A stretch of 64,000 nt of DNA from the NCBI RefSeq assembly GCF_012849215.1, contig NZ_CP051682.1, forward strand, positions 2,294,001 to 2,358,000, read 5' to 3'. Under the pieces are notes generated by a model, which was not told the DNA's origin, made no database searches, and saw only the letters and a list, made by a program, of their open reading frames with translations. This stretch comes from Mucilaginibacter robiniae (GTDB taxonomy: Bacteria; Bacteroidota; Bacteroidia; Sphingobacteriales; Sphingobacteriaceae). The translations under genes and the position numbers were made by a program. Position 1 is the stretch's first letter, and every line of letters begins with the position of its first letter. Of this stretch, positions 47,388 to 55,056 are shown in pieces.

Positions 47388-47431
47388 GGACGATTAATGG
47401 TTCGCGCTAAATAACATCCGATTAATCGTCC
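47388..47431. promoter_or_regulatory. 11-bp perfect inverted repeat upstream of the peptide operon
   Basis: GGACGATTAAT (47388-47398) and ATTAATCGTCC (47421-47431) are perfect complements 22 bases apart. They lie about 200 bases before the TonB-type gene start and 220 bases after the end of the LytTR regulator gene. It could be a regulator site for the operon or a terminator for the regulator gene; there is no T run. Nothing else was seen in 47193-47653. Confidence 0.4.
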
Positions 47432-47653
47432 GTTCCTTTGTCTATAATACTGCTAAAAGCGAAACAATTGATATAGGAACTTCATGCCGCAAGGAAGCGA
47501 GGATTAAACTTTTTACTTTAGCTAATTAACAGGCATGCCATGTTTCTTCGGCAAACAGCATCACACAACAACAACAAATCATTTTCAATGATTCGTTACT
47601 AAAACACCTGAAGAAAAGAGGAACTGGAGTAAATTTAGAGGTTCAAAATGAAT

Positions 47654-48406
47654 TTACGACTTGATTTTTCTGCTTGTTTTCAGCAGGCGTTCGTTCATAA
47701 ACTCATTAAAATCAGGTTTAAAACTTTCGCCTACATTAACCTGCAAAAGGTTGGTTAACCTGATAACCGTTCCCTCAATATATTCAATATGACGAGTTGA
47801 AAGGATAAAAGCCCTATGAAACTGTCGGAATTCTTTACGATCACTGACGATATCCAGCACATCACTTATAGTTAGATAGGCCGTAATATACTTTTTTTCT
47901 TGTACATGAATTTTCACATAGTTATTTGCACTTTCAAAAGCGATCACATCATCAAAACAGACATTTAGAATGCGCAGGTTTTCATCCTTATTTTTAACGA
48001 AAAAGTGGTTACTTCTCAAGGTAAGCGGCCTATCATTTTGGTGAATATCTTTTTTAAAAAAAAATCTGTTTATGGTGGTCGTAAATTTTACGAACGTAAA
48101 GGGTTTCAGCAAGAACGCGTCTCCATCAACTTCATAGGCGTCAAAAGCGTACTGTGAATGTGATGTGGTAAAAATAAGCCGCTCCGTCCTGTGGCGTAAA
48201 ACTTTAGCCAATTCAATGCCCGACAAGTTTGGCATATCGATGTCCATGAATATGATGTTGATTTGGTCGCTGGAATCGATTTTACTTAATGCCTCAAGCG
48301 GGTCCAGATAAATACCGACCACCTCCAATCCGGGCAGTAATTGAATATAACTCGATAATGCATCTACCGAAAATTGTTCATCGTCTATAATTATGCATCT
48401 CAACAT
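47654..48406 (-). CDS. LytTR family response regulator
   Basis: 250 residues. The receiver domain has the acidic pocket IIDDE, the phosphoacceptor Asp55 in IIFMDIDMPNLSG and the Lys switch in LLKPF. The LytTR DNA-binding domain follows (about 140-240: VIAFESANNYVKIHVQEKKY and FRQFHRAFILSTRHIEYIEG). It lies directly upstream of the radical-SAM peptide operon on the same strand and is divergent from a close paralogue at 48675. No kinase is adjacent on its own strand, so the LytS-type kinase at 49682 may serve both regulators. Confidence 0.93.
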   Translation of the reverse strand: MLRCIIIDDEQFSVDALSSYIQLLPGLEVVGIYLDPLEALSKIDSSDQINIIFMDIDMPNLSGIELAKVLRHRTERLIFTTSHSQYAFDAYEVDGDAFLLKPFTFVKFTTTINRFFFKKDIHQNDRPLTLRSNHFFVKNKDENLRILNVCFDDVIAFESANNYVKIHVQEKKYITAYLTISDVLDIVSDRKEFRQFHRAFILSTRHIEYIEGTVIRLTNLLQVNVGESFKPDFNEFMNERLLKTSRKIKS

Positions 48407-48430
48407 ATTCTTGTCTATTTAAGATATCAA

Positions 48431-48531
48431 AATCTACACTTCATCCACGCACTTCAGCTATCAAATGGAATATTTACAATTCTGTAGCTGGCCTACAGTG
48501 CACAGCAAATTAGCAGTATAAATCTACAATT
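48431..48531. promoter_or_regulatory. Three direct repeats between divergent LytTR genes
   Basis: The string AATCTACACTT (48431-48441), TATTTACAATT (48471-48481) and AATCTACAATT (48521-48531) shares the consensus WATYTACAMTT. LytTR domains commonly bind direct repeats of about this size. The repeats sit in the 268-base gap between the two divergent response-regulator genes and could allow joint control. Confidence 0.4.
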
Positions 48532-48674
48532 TGCCACCTTTTTTGAAACAGTTTTATTTCTGTATGTAAAAGTACTTTTTGTAGTCTATTCGGTTAAAAG
48601 GAGTTCAAGGCCAAGTCACACATGGAGTTTCCATTCTTAAGTTTAGTACCAAAATATAAACACATTCTTAAGGT

Positions 48675-49418
48675 ATGAACACTTACTCTTGTATTATTAT
48701 TGACGATGAATCTTTCGCAATCGATTGGTTAACAGGTTACGTTAACAACTTACCTACCCTTACGCTTAAAAAAGCCTATCTTAATCCGTTAGATGCTCTT
48801 GCAGATCTATCCGGAAATCAAAAGGTCGATTTGATATTAATGGATATAAAAATGCCATACATATCTGGAATAGAGTTATCGCAACAGCTCCGAGGGAAGA
48901 CGCAAAAACTTATTTTTACTACAGCTTACAAGAAATTTGCATACGAAGCCTATGAAGCGAATGTAGATGCCTATCTGCTTAAACCTTATTCTTTTTCCAA
49001 ATTTGCAGCGACTGTGATGAAACTATTTCCTAACTCATCGACTCACTCGCCGGGGCAGCTTATGGACGTCGAAGACTTTGTCCTTGTTAAAAACTCAAAC
49101 GATAACCTTAAATTAGTCAAAATTCGAATCGTTGACATCGTTGCGGTTGAAAGTAAACAAAATTATGTATTGATTCACACAACTGCAGGAAATGTATTAA
49201 CGCATATGTCGCTCAATGAGATTTCAAAATCTCTCAAACCCTATGCTGGGTTTGGACAGTTTCAACGAAGTTTTATCATCGGTAAGCGACATATCGATTA
49301 TATTTATGGCAACACGATAAAGATGTCCAATAGTCTTCAAGTTACTGTTGGCGATTATTATCGAAAGGAATTTGCTCAATTTTTAGCGGAGAAGATATTA
49401 AGAACGGGTAACAAATAG
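48675..49418 (+). CDS. LytTR family response regulator (second copy)
   Basis: 247 residues with the same design as its divergent neighbour: CIIIDDESFAIDWL, Asp57 in LILMDIKMPYISG, and AYLLKPYSFSKFAATV. The LytTR domain includes IVAVESKQNYVLIHTTAGNV and FGQFQRSFIIGKRHIDYIYG. The two regulators are clear paralogues. This one is on the strand of the LytS-type kinase gene 260 bases downstream, with the candidate Thr-rich peptide gene on the opposite strand between them. Confidence 0.93.
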   Translation: MNTYSCIIIDDESFAIDWLTGYVNNLPTLTLKKAYLNPLDALADLSGNQKVDLILMDIKMPYISGIELSQQLRGKTQKLIFTTAYKKFAYEAYEANVDAYLLKPYSFSKFAATVMKLFPNSSTHSPGQLMDVEDFVLVKNSNDNLKLVKIRIVDIVAVESKQNYVLIHTTAGNVLTHMSLNEISKSLKPYAGFGQFQRSFIIGKRHIDYIYGNTIKMSNSLQVTVGDYYRKEFAQFLAEKILRTGNK

Positions 49419-49438
49419 ATCGTCACCCGCTCCATGCT

Positions 49439-49591
49439 CTACCTTTGCACCCTCACTGTAAAAACTCCTGTAGCTGTAGTGGTCACTACGCTAGTAGTTG
49501 GATCAGTTTCCATACTCGGTTTTGGACCGGAAACAGGGTTGGCAAAGGTGCACAGGGTGGACCGGGTGATTTTAAAGGTTTTACGTTTCAT
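49439..49591 (-). CDS. Candidate Thr-rich lanthipeptide-type precursor
   Basis: A 50-residue peptide from the ATG at 49591; a longer in-frame start adds 16. It begins MKRKTFKITRSTLCTFANPV, a basic leader-like start, and ends with a run of hydroxy residues, PTTSVVTTTATGVFTVRVQR. It has 12 Thr, 4 Ser and a single Cys (Cys14). No double glycine is present. It is on the same strand as the LanB gene at 50736-53591, about 1.1 kb downstream of it, and is the only small Ser/Thr-rich frame near it. The assignment rests on composition and position. Confidence 0.55.
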   Translation of the reverse strand: MKRKTFKITRSTLCTFANPVSGPKPSMETDPTTSVVTTTATGVFTVRVQR

Positions 49592-49681
49592 GATTTTTTC
49601 TTTAAAAATAGCAGGTTTGCAATCTCTAACGGAATGCATAGGATAAAATGGTTTGTTTATGATTTAGAAAAGGAGAAATAA

Positions 49682-50788
49682 GTGACAGGACAACTCAAAA
49701 AATGGTTTCTTACCTACAGGACGCATATCCTAATTTGGGGATTATATATCGTTTTAGAAACCTTCATCATTGGTATATCGGTAGGTTCCTTTGGACACCC
49801 ATTAACCTATTTGGGGCACTATGTGCTGCTTATCTTTCTATTTTACTTGCATGCATTATTGATACTCCCGTGGACAACGAAATTCAAAAACTATTATCTA
49901 TGGCAGCTTCCGTTAGTGATCATTACTGAAATTGTTGTCTTGATTTTTCTCTCTTATTGTGTGGATACAGGCTTAAGCTACATTAAAATCAATCTTCAGC
50001 CCCGTTCATTTCGACCTACTTTGATTTATACAATGAAGACAATTTATAGAGGATTGCTGTTTTTGGGATTTTCAACGGGGTACTTCTACCTGAGAAATTA
50101 CTTGAGCGAACGAGAAAAATCTGAACAATTGGAGCGAGATCGGCTGAACGAAATCATACAGAGGAAAATAGCCGAAGAAGAAGCTATGAGAGCACAAAAT
50201 GCTTTTCTGATGGCTCAGATCAATCCGCATTTTTTCTTTAATACCCTAGACTACTTCTATCATAGCTTGTTAAAGATTGCACCAGAATTAGCAGATGCCG
50301 TTAGCTCATTAGCCGGTATGATGCGGTTTGCCATTAATGCGGATAAGATTGGTGGATTGATACGTTTAGGAGATGAAGTAGAACAAGTTGAGAATTTGAT
50401 CTACCTGCATCAGGTCCGGCAGCAACTTCATATTCGTTTAGATGTTGCCCAAGCTGCCGAGGATTTATTTTTTATACCGCTAATTGTACTTACACTCACA
50501 GAAAACATTTTCAAACACGGAAACCTGACCAAAGAGCATCAGCAGGCTCACATACGGATCGCTATTGACCAACAATTCCTGGTCATTGAAACTCATAATC
50601 TGGTGAATACCATGGTGGCGTCAGTGAAGTCCAATACCGGGCTACTGAATATGCAAAAGAGGCTTGCCACGGCATATCCGAATAATTTCCATTTTGAGCA
50701 TGGAAGTATTGATGGTGTATATTTTAATGTGAAAATCAGGGTTGCCCTGTCTTCCTTGAATGATATTGGTAAGTTTTCATATCCTTGA
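49682..50788 (+). CDS. LytS/YehU-type sensor histidine kinase
   Basis: 368 residues from a GTG. About four membrane spans (residues 12-140) are followed by a short coiled coil and the His_kinase domain with QINPHFFFNTLDYFYHSLL, where His183 is the likely phosphoacceptor. The C-terminal ATPase has the N-box LTLTENIFKHG. This family signals to LytTR regulators, two of which are encoded just upstream. The 3' end overlaps the LanB gene by 53 bases tail to tail. Confidence 0.92.
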   Translation: MTGQLKKWFLTYRTHILIWGLYIVLETFIIGISVGSFGHPLTYLGHYVLLIFLFYLHALLILPWTTKFKNYYLWQLPLVIITEIVVLIFLSYCVDTGLSYIKINLQPRSFRPTLIYTMKTIYRGLLFLGFSTGYFYLRNYLSEREKSEQLERDRLNEIIQRKIAEEEAMRAQNAFLMAQINPHFFFNTLDYFYHSLLKIAPELADAVSSLAGMMRFAINADKIGGLIRLGDEVEQVENLIYLHQVRQQLHIRLDVAQAAEDLFFIPLIVLTLTENIFKHGNLTKEHQQAHIRIAIDQQFLVIETHNLVNTMVASVKSNTGLLNMQKRLATAYPNNFHFEHGSIDGVYFNVKIRVALSSLNDIGKFSYP

Positions 50789-53591
50789 CCAGATATTGAT
50801 AAAGAATAGCCTCATGCTTACGCTGGTCTTGGGTAAAAACCCGGTTAATATGCATGTGAAAAGCGTCGGCAACAAAAGCTACAGTTTCAGCTGAATCTGT
50901 TGTTTTAATATAGGTTCTAAAAGCCGACATATACTTTTTCGGAAGTTGCCCATGGTCACATTTTGCAAAAGGGTAGTCAGAACGGAATTGCTTGTACGCT
51001 TGATTGATTACTTTAAAACTCGTGCCAGTAAAATCAAACTCCTTACTAAAATTTGCAGCTACGTTCATAACAAAGCTAAGTTTATGAGCTTCATCATCGA
51101 AACTGGTTTCTAAAAGGGAAAGCATGATTTGTAAAGTATAATGATATAAATAGGTGGTTGTGGGTTTACCGTTCAGCAATGTTAATACATATTTACTGTC
51201 TTGATAGAAGATGGCTTCTGCCAGATGTATACGAGATGGATGATACCGTTCCAACTCCCGTGAGTAGGTCTTTAACTGTACATCTGAAATTATTCCAAGA
51301 TTTAATTCCTGTTTGAGTGTTTGGTTTAATTGGCTGATCACATGGTATGCTTGTTGTACATCCCGTAGTTGAAGTCTTAATCTCAGATGTGGGCCGCCAT
51401 CATCATAACGAACGAAGAACCAGAGTTTAATCAGCTTTTTATTGACCTGCAAAAATCTCTTGATGTTACTTGTCAGTACTTGATTCATTCTGGATGGATG
51501 CATATAGATTTCGAAGTACAGCCAATCGTTACCCGGATAGATATTTCGTAAAGCGGCTTTCTGATCAGCATAAAGCACCATTGGAGGACTACATGCCTCA
51601 TAGATCTTTTCGTGATGATAAAGGGTTAACGATATTTCAGCCGATAAATCTTCACCGTATTCATTCTTAACTGTGGTATTTGAGTCAATCAGTGCTTCCG
51701 TAATATAGATGGCAGTCTTCTGTTGCTGCCTGCAATAATTAACAAAAGCAAATAAGTCATCTTCCTGAGTTGGATCAAAAGTCAGCGTTTGATCTGTGAG
51801 GCCCACCTTGAAGTAGGTGTTGATACCAATGGCATCAAGCCAGCCTTTTAAAGTTTCCTTTGCGATATCATCTCCTCCTGAACCAAGCTTCTTTAAAATT
51901 TCGTCGGATATCCGCCAAGTTTCAGGACTTAAGATAAATTCTTTATAAACGATTCTGCTATAATGATCAAGGCCGGGTAGATAGTCCTGAACTCGTAAAT
52001 TAAGGTCGGTCCGAAGTGACTGACTTTGCACATCTGATAGGAAACGATAAATGTTCAGCTCCGCACGGTTAGAATTGTAAGCAGTTGGTATGCGTGGTAT
52101 CAGGCGTTTCTGGAGCACTTTCGAGTACAAAACAAGCTCCTCGCCGTCTAAAAACACATCAATGTCTTTCAGTTGAAGTTTTAATTCGCCTGGTGACCAT
52201 CCGGATAGCGGGAGTTCATAGGAATAAAGTTGCTTTCGACGATTGATATTATCTACATGTTTTTCTGCATGGTAACTTACATCAAAGAACAAAGTATCGG
52301 GATTGGCTCGTTGTTCTATCTGAGCAATTTCTTTGCCCAAAGCTTCCAAGCCGTCATCCGCAATAGTAAATCTTCCTAGTAGTACATTGGCGGAACATCC
52401 TCCGAAATGATGTAAGACCGGCTGCTGTTTATATTCGTGGTAAAGCAGGTTAAATGTATTGGGCAGGGACGGCACAGTCATCGTTTTGGATGTAGGTAAA
52501 TTTTCCAAACGGGTGATTTTTTCCCCTAATGTAATGGAGTTCAAAATAAATTTTAACAGAGGATTTAGCAGTAATTGAGTGGACGAATCTTGATTACAGA
52601 AGGTAAAAACTTGATCCATTAACTGCTGCTGGGTATCGTTTATGACGACAGCGCGTCCTGCATATGGTAAACCCAATTCCGGATCTAATGCTATTGAAAG
52701 TGGAACAGCTCTGCGATCGAACTTTTTTTGAAATGCATGCTTAAAGTTCTGTAAATTTTTACTGGCTGAATATGGAAGATGTTGATTGAGAAAATGTACC
52801 AGTTCAGTAACCTTGTTGATTTGAGGATTGAAGTATCCGCCACTGTGGCATGCGCGTGTTGAAATAATATATTTACTACTTCCGGTCAGTTCCTGCTTAG
52901 TCCTAATGAAGAAATCCTCACCAGTAATGTTCATCATCGCATCACACCAAAGCAGCTGAATATCGACTAACTGCATAATAAGGTTTAGTACAGATCCTGT
53001 ACTTAAATTAAATTTATAGCACACTGCTTTCAACAAATCAATTTTGGAAACACATTTATTTGTTAATTGAATGATATAATCCATTTCTTCAAAACGTGAT
53101 ATACAATTGATTTGATAGTGAGAATCAACATAAGCAACACATCGCCAGTTATTTCCAGCCTTATACGTAGTATGATTTACGATGAAATATTTAGACTTAT
53201 TTATTAAAGAAGATATAGACTCATTGCAGATTAAACCGAAATCCCAATCATGAAAAATAATCGGTGTAAGCGCATCCTGCAGGTATATAGCAGCTTCTTG
53301 CAGCTGTGCCGTCTGTAGTGTAATCAACGTGACTGCTGCAAAACGCCCGAACGGAGTTGCTCTGAACTTGGCTCTATTAAAGTATTTCCATAAGGAAAAA
53401 CTAATTTTGGATCGACTCCTACTTAAAGAATTGTAATCTAAATCACAGAAGAGCTGATGTAAGTCTGGCGAGGCATCGCGAATTAACTCTTTAAGTAAAG
53501 GAAATTTTTCAGGCATTACTGCTTGGATGGAAAAAATTGGTGTCCGGCAGATGACTTGCGGATAAATATTCAATTGATTGGGTGGTTTCAT
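50736..53591 (-). CDS. Full-length lantibiotic dehydratase (LanB family)
   Basis: 951 residues, the usual length. The N-terminal Lant_dehydr part has LWKYFNRAKFRATPFGRFAA, the hallmark glutamylation-domain segment. The C-terminal SpaB_C elimination domain includes WLYFEIYMHPSRMNQVL and VRYDDGGPHLRLRLQLRD. LanB uses glutamyl-tRNA to dehydrate Ser and Thr in a precursor peptide. Both domains are present, so it should be a true dehydratase rather than a small PEARL-type ligase. No LanC cyclase is found in the window. The nearest candidate substrate is the peptide at 49439-49591. Confidence 0.93.
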   Translation of the reverse strand: MKPPNQLNIYPQVICRTPIFSIQAVMPEKFPLLKELIRDASPDLHQLFCDLDYNSLSRSRSKISFSLWKYFNRAKFRATPFGRFAAVTLITLQTAQLQEAAIYLQDALTPIIFHDWDFGLICNESISSLINKSKYFIVNHTTYKAGNNWRCVAYVDSHYQINCISRFEEMDYIIQLTNKCVSKIDLLKAVCYKFNLSTGSVLNLIMQLVDIQLLWCDAMMNITGEDFFIRTKQELTGSSKYIISTRACHSGGYFNPQINKVTELVHFLNQHLPYSASKNLQNFKHAFQKKFDRRAVPLSIALDPELGLPYAGRAVVINDTQQQLMDQVFTFCNQDSSTQLLLNPLLKFILNSITLGEKITRLENLPTSKTMTVPSLPNTFNLLYHEYKQQPVLHHFGGCSANVLLGRFTIADDGLEALGKEIAQIEQRANPDTLFFDVSYHAEKHVDNINRRKQLYSYELPLSGWSPGELKLQLKDIDVFLDGEELVLYSKVLQKRLIPRIPTAYNSNRAELNIYRFLSDVQSQSLRTDLNLRVQDYLPGLDHYSRIVYKEFILSPETWRISDEILKKLGSGGDDIAKETLKGWLDAIGINTYFKVGLTDQTLTFDPTQEDDLFAFVNYCRQQQKTAIYITEALIDSNTTVKNEYGEDLSAEISLTLYHHEKIYEACSPPMVLYADQKAALRNIYPGNDWLYFEIYMHPSRMNQVLTSNIKRFLQVNKKLIKLWFFVRYDDGGPHLRLRLQLRDVQQAYHVISQLNQTLKQELNLGIISDVQLKTYSRELERYHPSRIHLAEAIFYQDSKYVLTLLNGKPTTTYLYHYTLQIMLSLLETSFDDEAHKLSFVMNVAANFSKEFDFTGTSFKVINQAYKQFRSDYPFAKCDHGQLPKKYMSAFRTYIKTTDSAETVAFVADAFHMHINRVFTQDQRKHEAILYQYLVKDMKTYQYHSRKTGQP

Positions 53592-53799
53592 ACGCTCTAC
53601 GAAATACGCAAAGCAAATTTGCTAACTGCTAAAACAGAAAGTTTAAGGACAGAACACCGGATTTAAGTGTTACAATGATGAAGAATTTATTTATAATCGA
53701 ATTGAAAGGGAAACTGCGATCAGCTACCACCGAAATTAGGTAACAATTTCACTAGGATAACCAATGCACACTTCTCTTGTTTACTTCAGCTAATAAACA

Positions 53800-53905
53800 A
53801 TGCTAAATACTAACATTAGACTCAAGTAGTTAAGATGGTCAAAGTATTGCGGAAGATATGGTCACTCCTTTTTAAGCCAAACGGTCAACGCTTCCGTATC
53901 CTCCA
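53800..53905 (+). repeat. MITE-like element, copy F (right part), joined to rseP fragment
   Basis: The right part is present: TTAAGATGGTCAAAGTATTG, then ATGGTCACTCC, then CGGTCAACGCTTCCG ending TATCCTCCA at 53905. The left arm is missing or unrecognisable. The right end abuts a reading frame of an RseP-like protease, which breaks off inside its last membrane helix at the boundary. Between 53592 and 53800 no gene was seen. Confidence 0.75.
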
Positions 53906-54289
53906 GCCAGGATGCCTATCGTGATTACAAAACCTGTTACCTGTAGCGTTTGCATGGTTCCCGGTTTAATTGGCTTGCCGCATACCCCTTCAATGGTCAC
54001 CAGTAGCACTTGCCCTCCATCCAATGCGGGGATGGGTAGGATATTGATAAAACCAATGCCGATAGATAGCAGGGCAATCAAACTTCAAAACCGTCTCCAT
54101 TCGAGGTGCTCGCCAAACATCGTGGCGATTTTCACAGACCCGTTTAGCGCCTCTTTCATCTGCACTTCGCCGGATAGCATCTGTCTGAACGCTTTCCCGC
54201 TATCCGATGTAAAATTTAGCGTTCGTTCGCCACTAGCAGCAATAGAACCTCCTATGGTAACTGGTAGTGTAACGGCGGAAATCTGTGAC
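53906..54289 (-). pseudogene. RseP-like site-2 protease, C-terminal fragment
   Basis: The minus strand reads AFRQMLSGEVQMKEALNGSV, then MFGEHLEWRRF, a TGA stop, then SLIALLSIGIGFINILPIPA and LDGGQVLLVTIEGV. LDGGQ corresponds to the LDGG zinc-binding motif of M50 proteases. The frame ends at the boundary of repeat copy F inside the final helix (VITIGILAG). The N-terminal half with HExxH is absent, and the TGA replaces what is likely a Trp codon. It is a remnant. Confidence 0.7.
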
Positions 54290-54623
54290 TAAGTGCTGGC
54301 AACACTCGCTAGGCGTTTCGAGCCTGGTCATCGCCTTTGACTCCAAGGGTATTTCTTATTTAATCATCGAATATTTTTAGGCGAAACGGGTAAAAAGGGC
54401 AGCTAATATCTTGCCGGATTTACTGTTGGGTTTGCAAAAGATGTCCGGCATAAACGGCTGCCTCCCCAAAGGGTCCCCTCCAATTATTCCATTTCCTTTT
54501 GCCTGCTTTCCGGCACTTCCTATTGCTTTCTTTTTTCCCTTTTTCTTTTAAAAATAATCCACCAGGGCATTGGGACGGGAGAAGAGCAACCAACAAAAAT
54601 TTATTCATTAAAAAATCAAAAGC
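54290..54623. other. 330-base gap before the SSB gene
   Basis: A 62-codon minus-strand frame at 54420-54608 has no recognisable motif and is very lysine-rich; it is not supported. The stretch probably carries the promoter of the SSB-PRTRC operon, but no promoter was identified. Confidence 0.4.
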
Positions 54624-55013
54624 ATGTTATTCACAGGAAGACTGACCGGAAAAGCAGAAGTTAAAACGGTTAACGACAAATCACTCATCAATTTCACCGT
54701 AGCCATTAACGAGAAATGGAAGAATAAAGCGGGCGAAAAAAAGGAAAAAACAGTATTCGTCGATTGCACCTACTGGCGCAATACCGGCCTTGCGGAATTT
54801 CTCTCCAAAGGCGCCGTTGTGGAAATCTTAGGATGGGTGGAAGCGCAGGCCTATGAAAGCCAAACCAAAGGTTTACAGTCAAGACTGATTTGCACCTGCG
54901 ACACCATCAAGCTATTCAGCCCAATGGCTAAAAGCGCAGAGCCCGCCGGAGGCAAGGAAAAAAAAGCGGTTACCGCAGGCGCAAGTCAGGACGATGACGA
55001 CCTGCCATTTTAA
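54624..55013 (+). CDS. ssb: Single-stranded DNA-binding protein
   Basis: 129 residues. An OB fold is evident (FTGRLTGKAEVKTVNDKSLI then NFTVAINEKWKN, FVDCTYWRNTGLAEFLSKGA, VVEILGWVEAQAYES), and the acidic C-terminal tip is DDDDLPF, the docking tail for replication proteins. It leads the PRTRC cassette, so it is likely a plasmid- or element-type SSB rather than the housekeeping copy. The DUF932 gene starts 43 bases later. Confidence 0.93.
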   Translation: MLFTGRLTGKAEVKTVNDKSLINFTVAINEKWKNKAGEKKEKTVFVDCTYWRNTGLAEFLSKGAVVEILGWVEAQAYESQTKGLQSRLICTCDTIKLFSPMAKSAEPAGGKEKKAVTAGASQDDDDLPF

Positions 55014-55056
55014 TCCCATTCCCACTCCTATTTATTCATCAACAAATTTTAAAAAC

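Noticed and set aside
47522..47578. An 18-codon minus-strand frame reading MICCCCVMLFAEETWHAC
   Set aside because: The cysteine run comes from an ACA-type repeat on the other strand; there is no conserved leader and it does not match the precursor family.
49434..49681. Plus-strand frames of 70 and 78 codons opposite the Thr-rich peptide
   Set aside because: Their composition is unremarkable and they overlap each other; the minus-strand frame has the leader-like start and hydroxy-rich core expected near LanB.
54420..54608. A 62-codon lysine-rich minus-strand frame upstream of SSB
   Set aside because: Low-complexity composition, no motif, and it lies in the probable promoter region of the opposite-strand operon.
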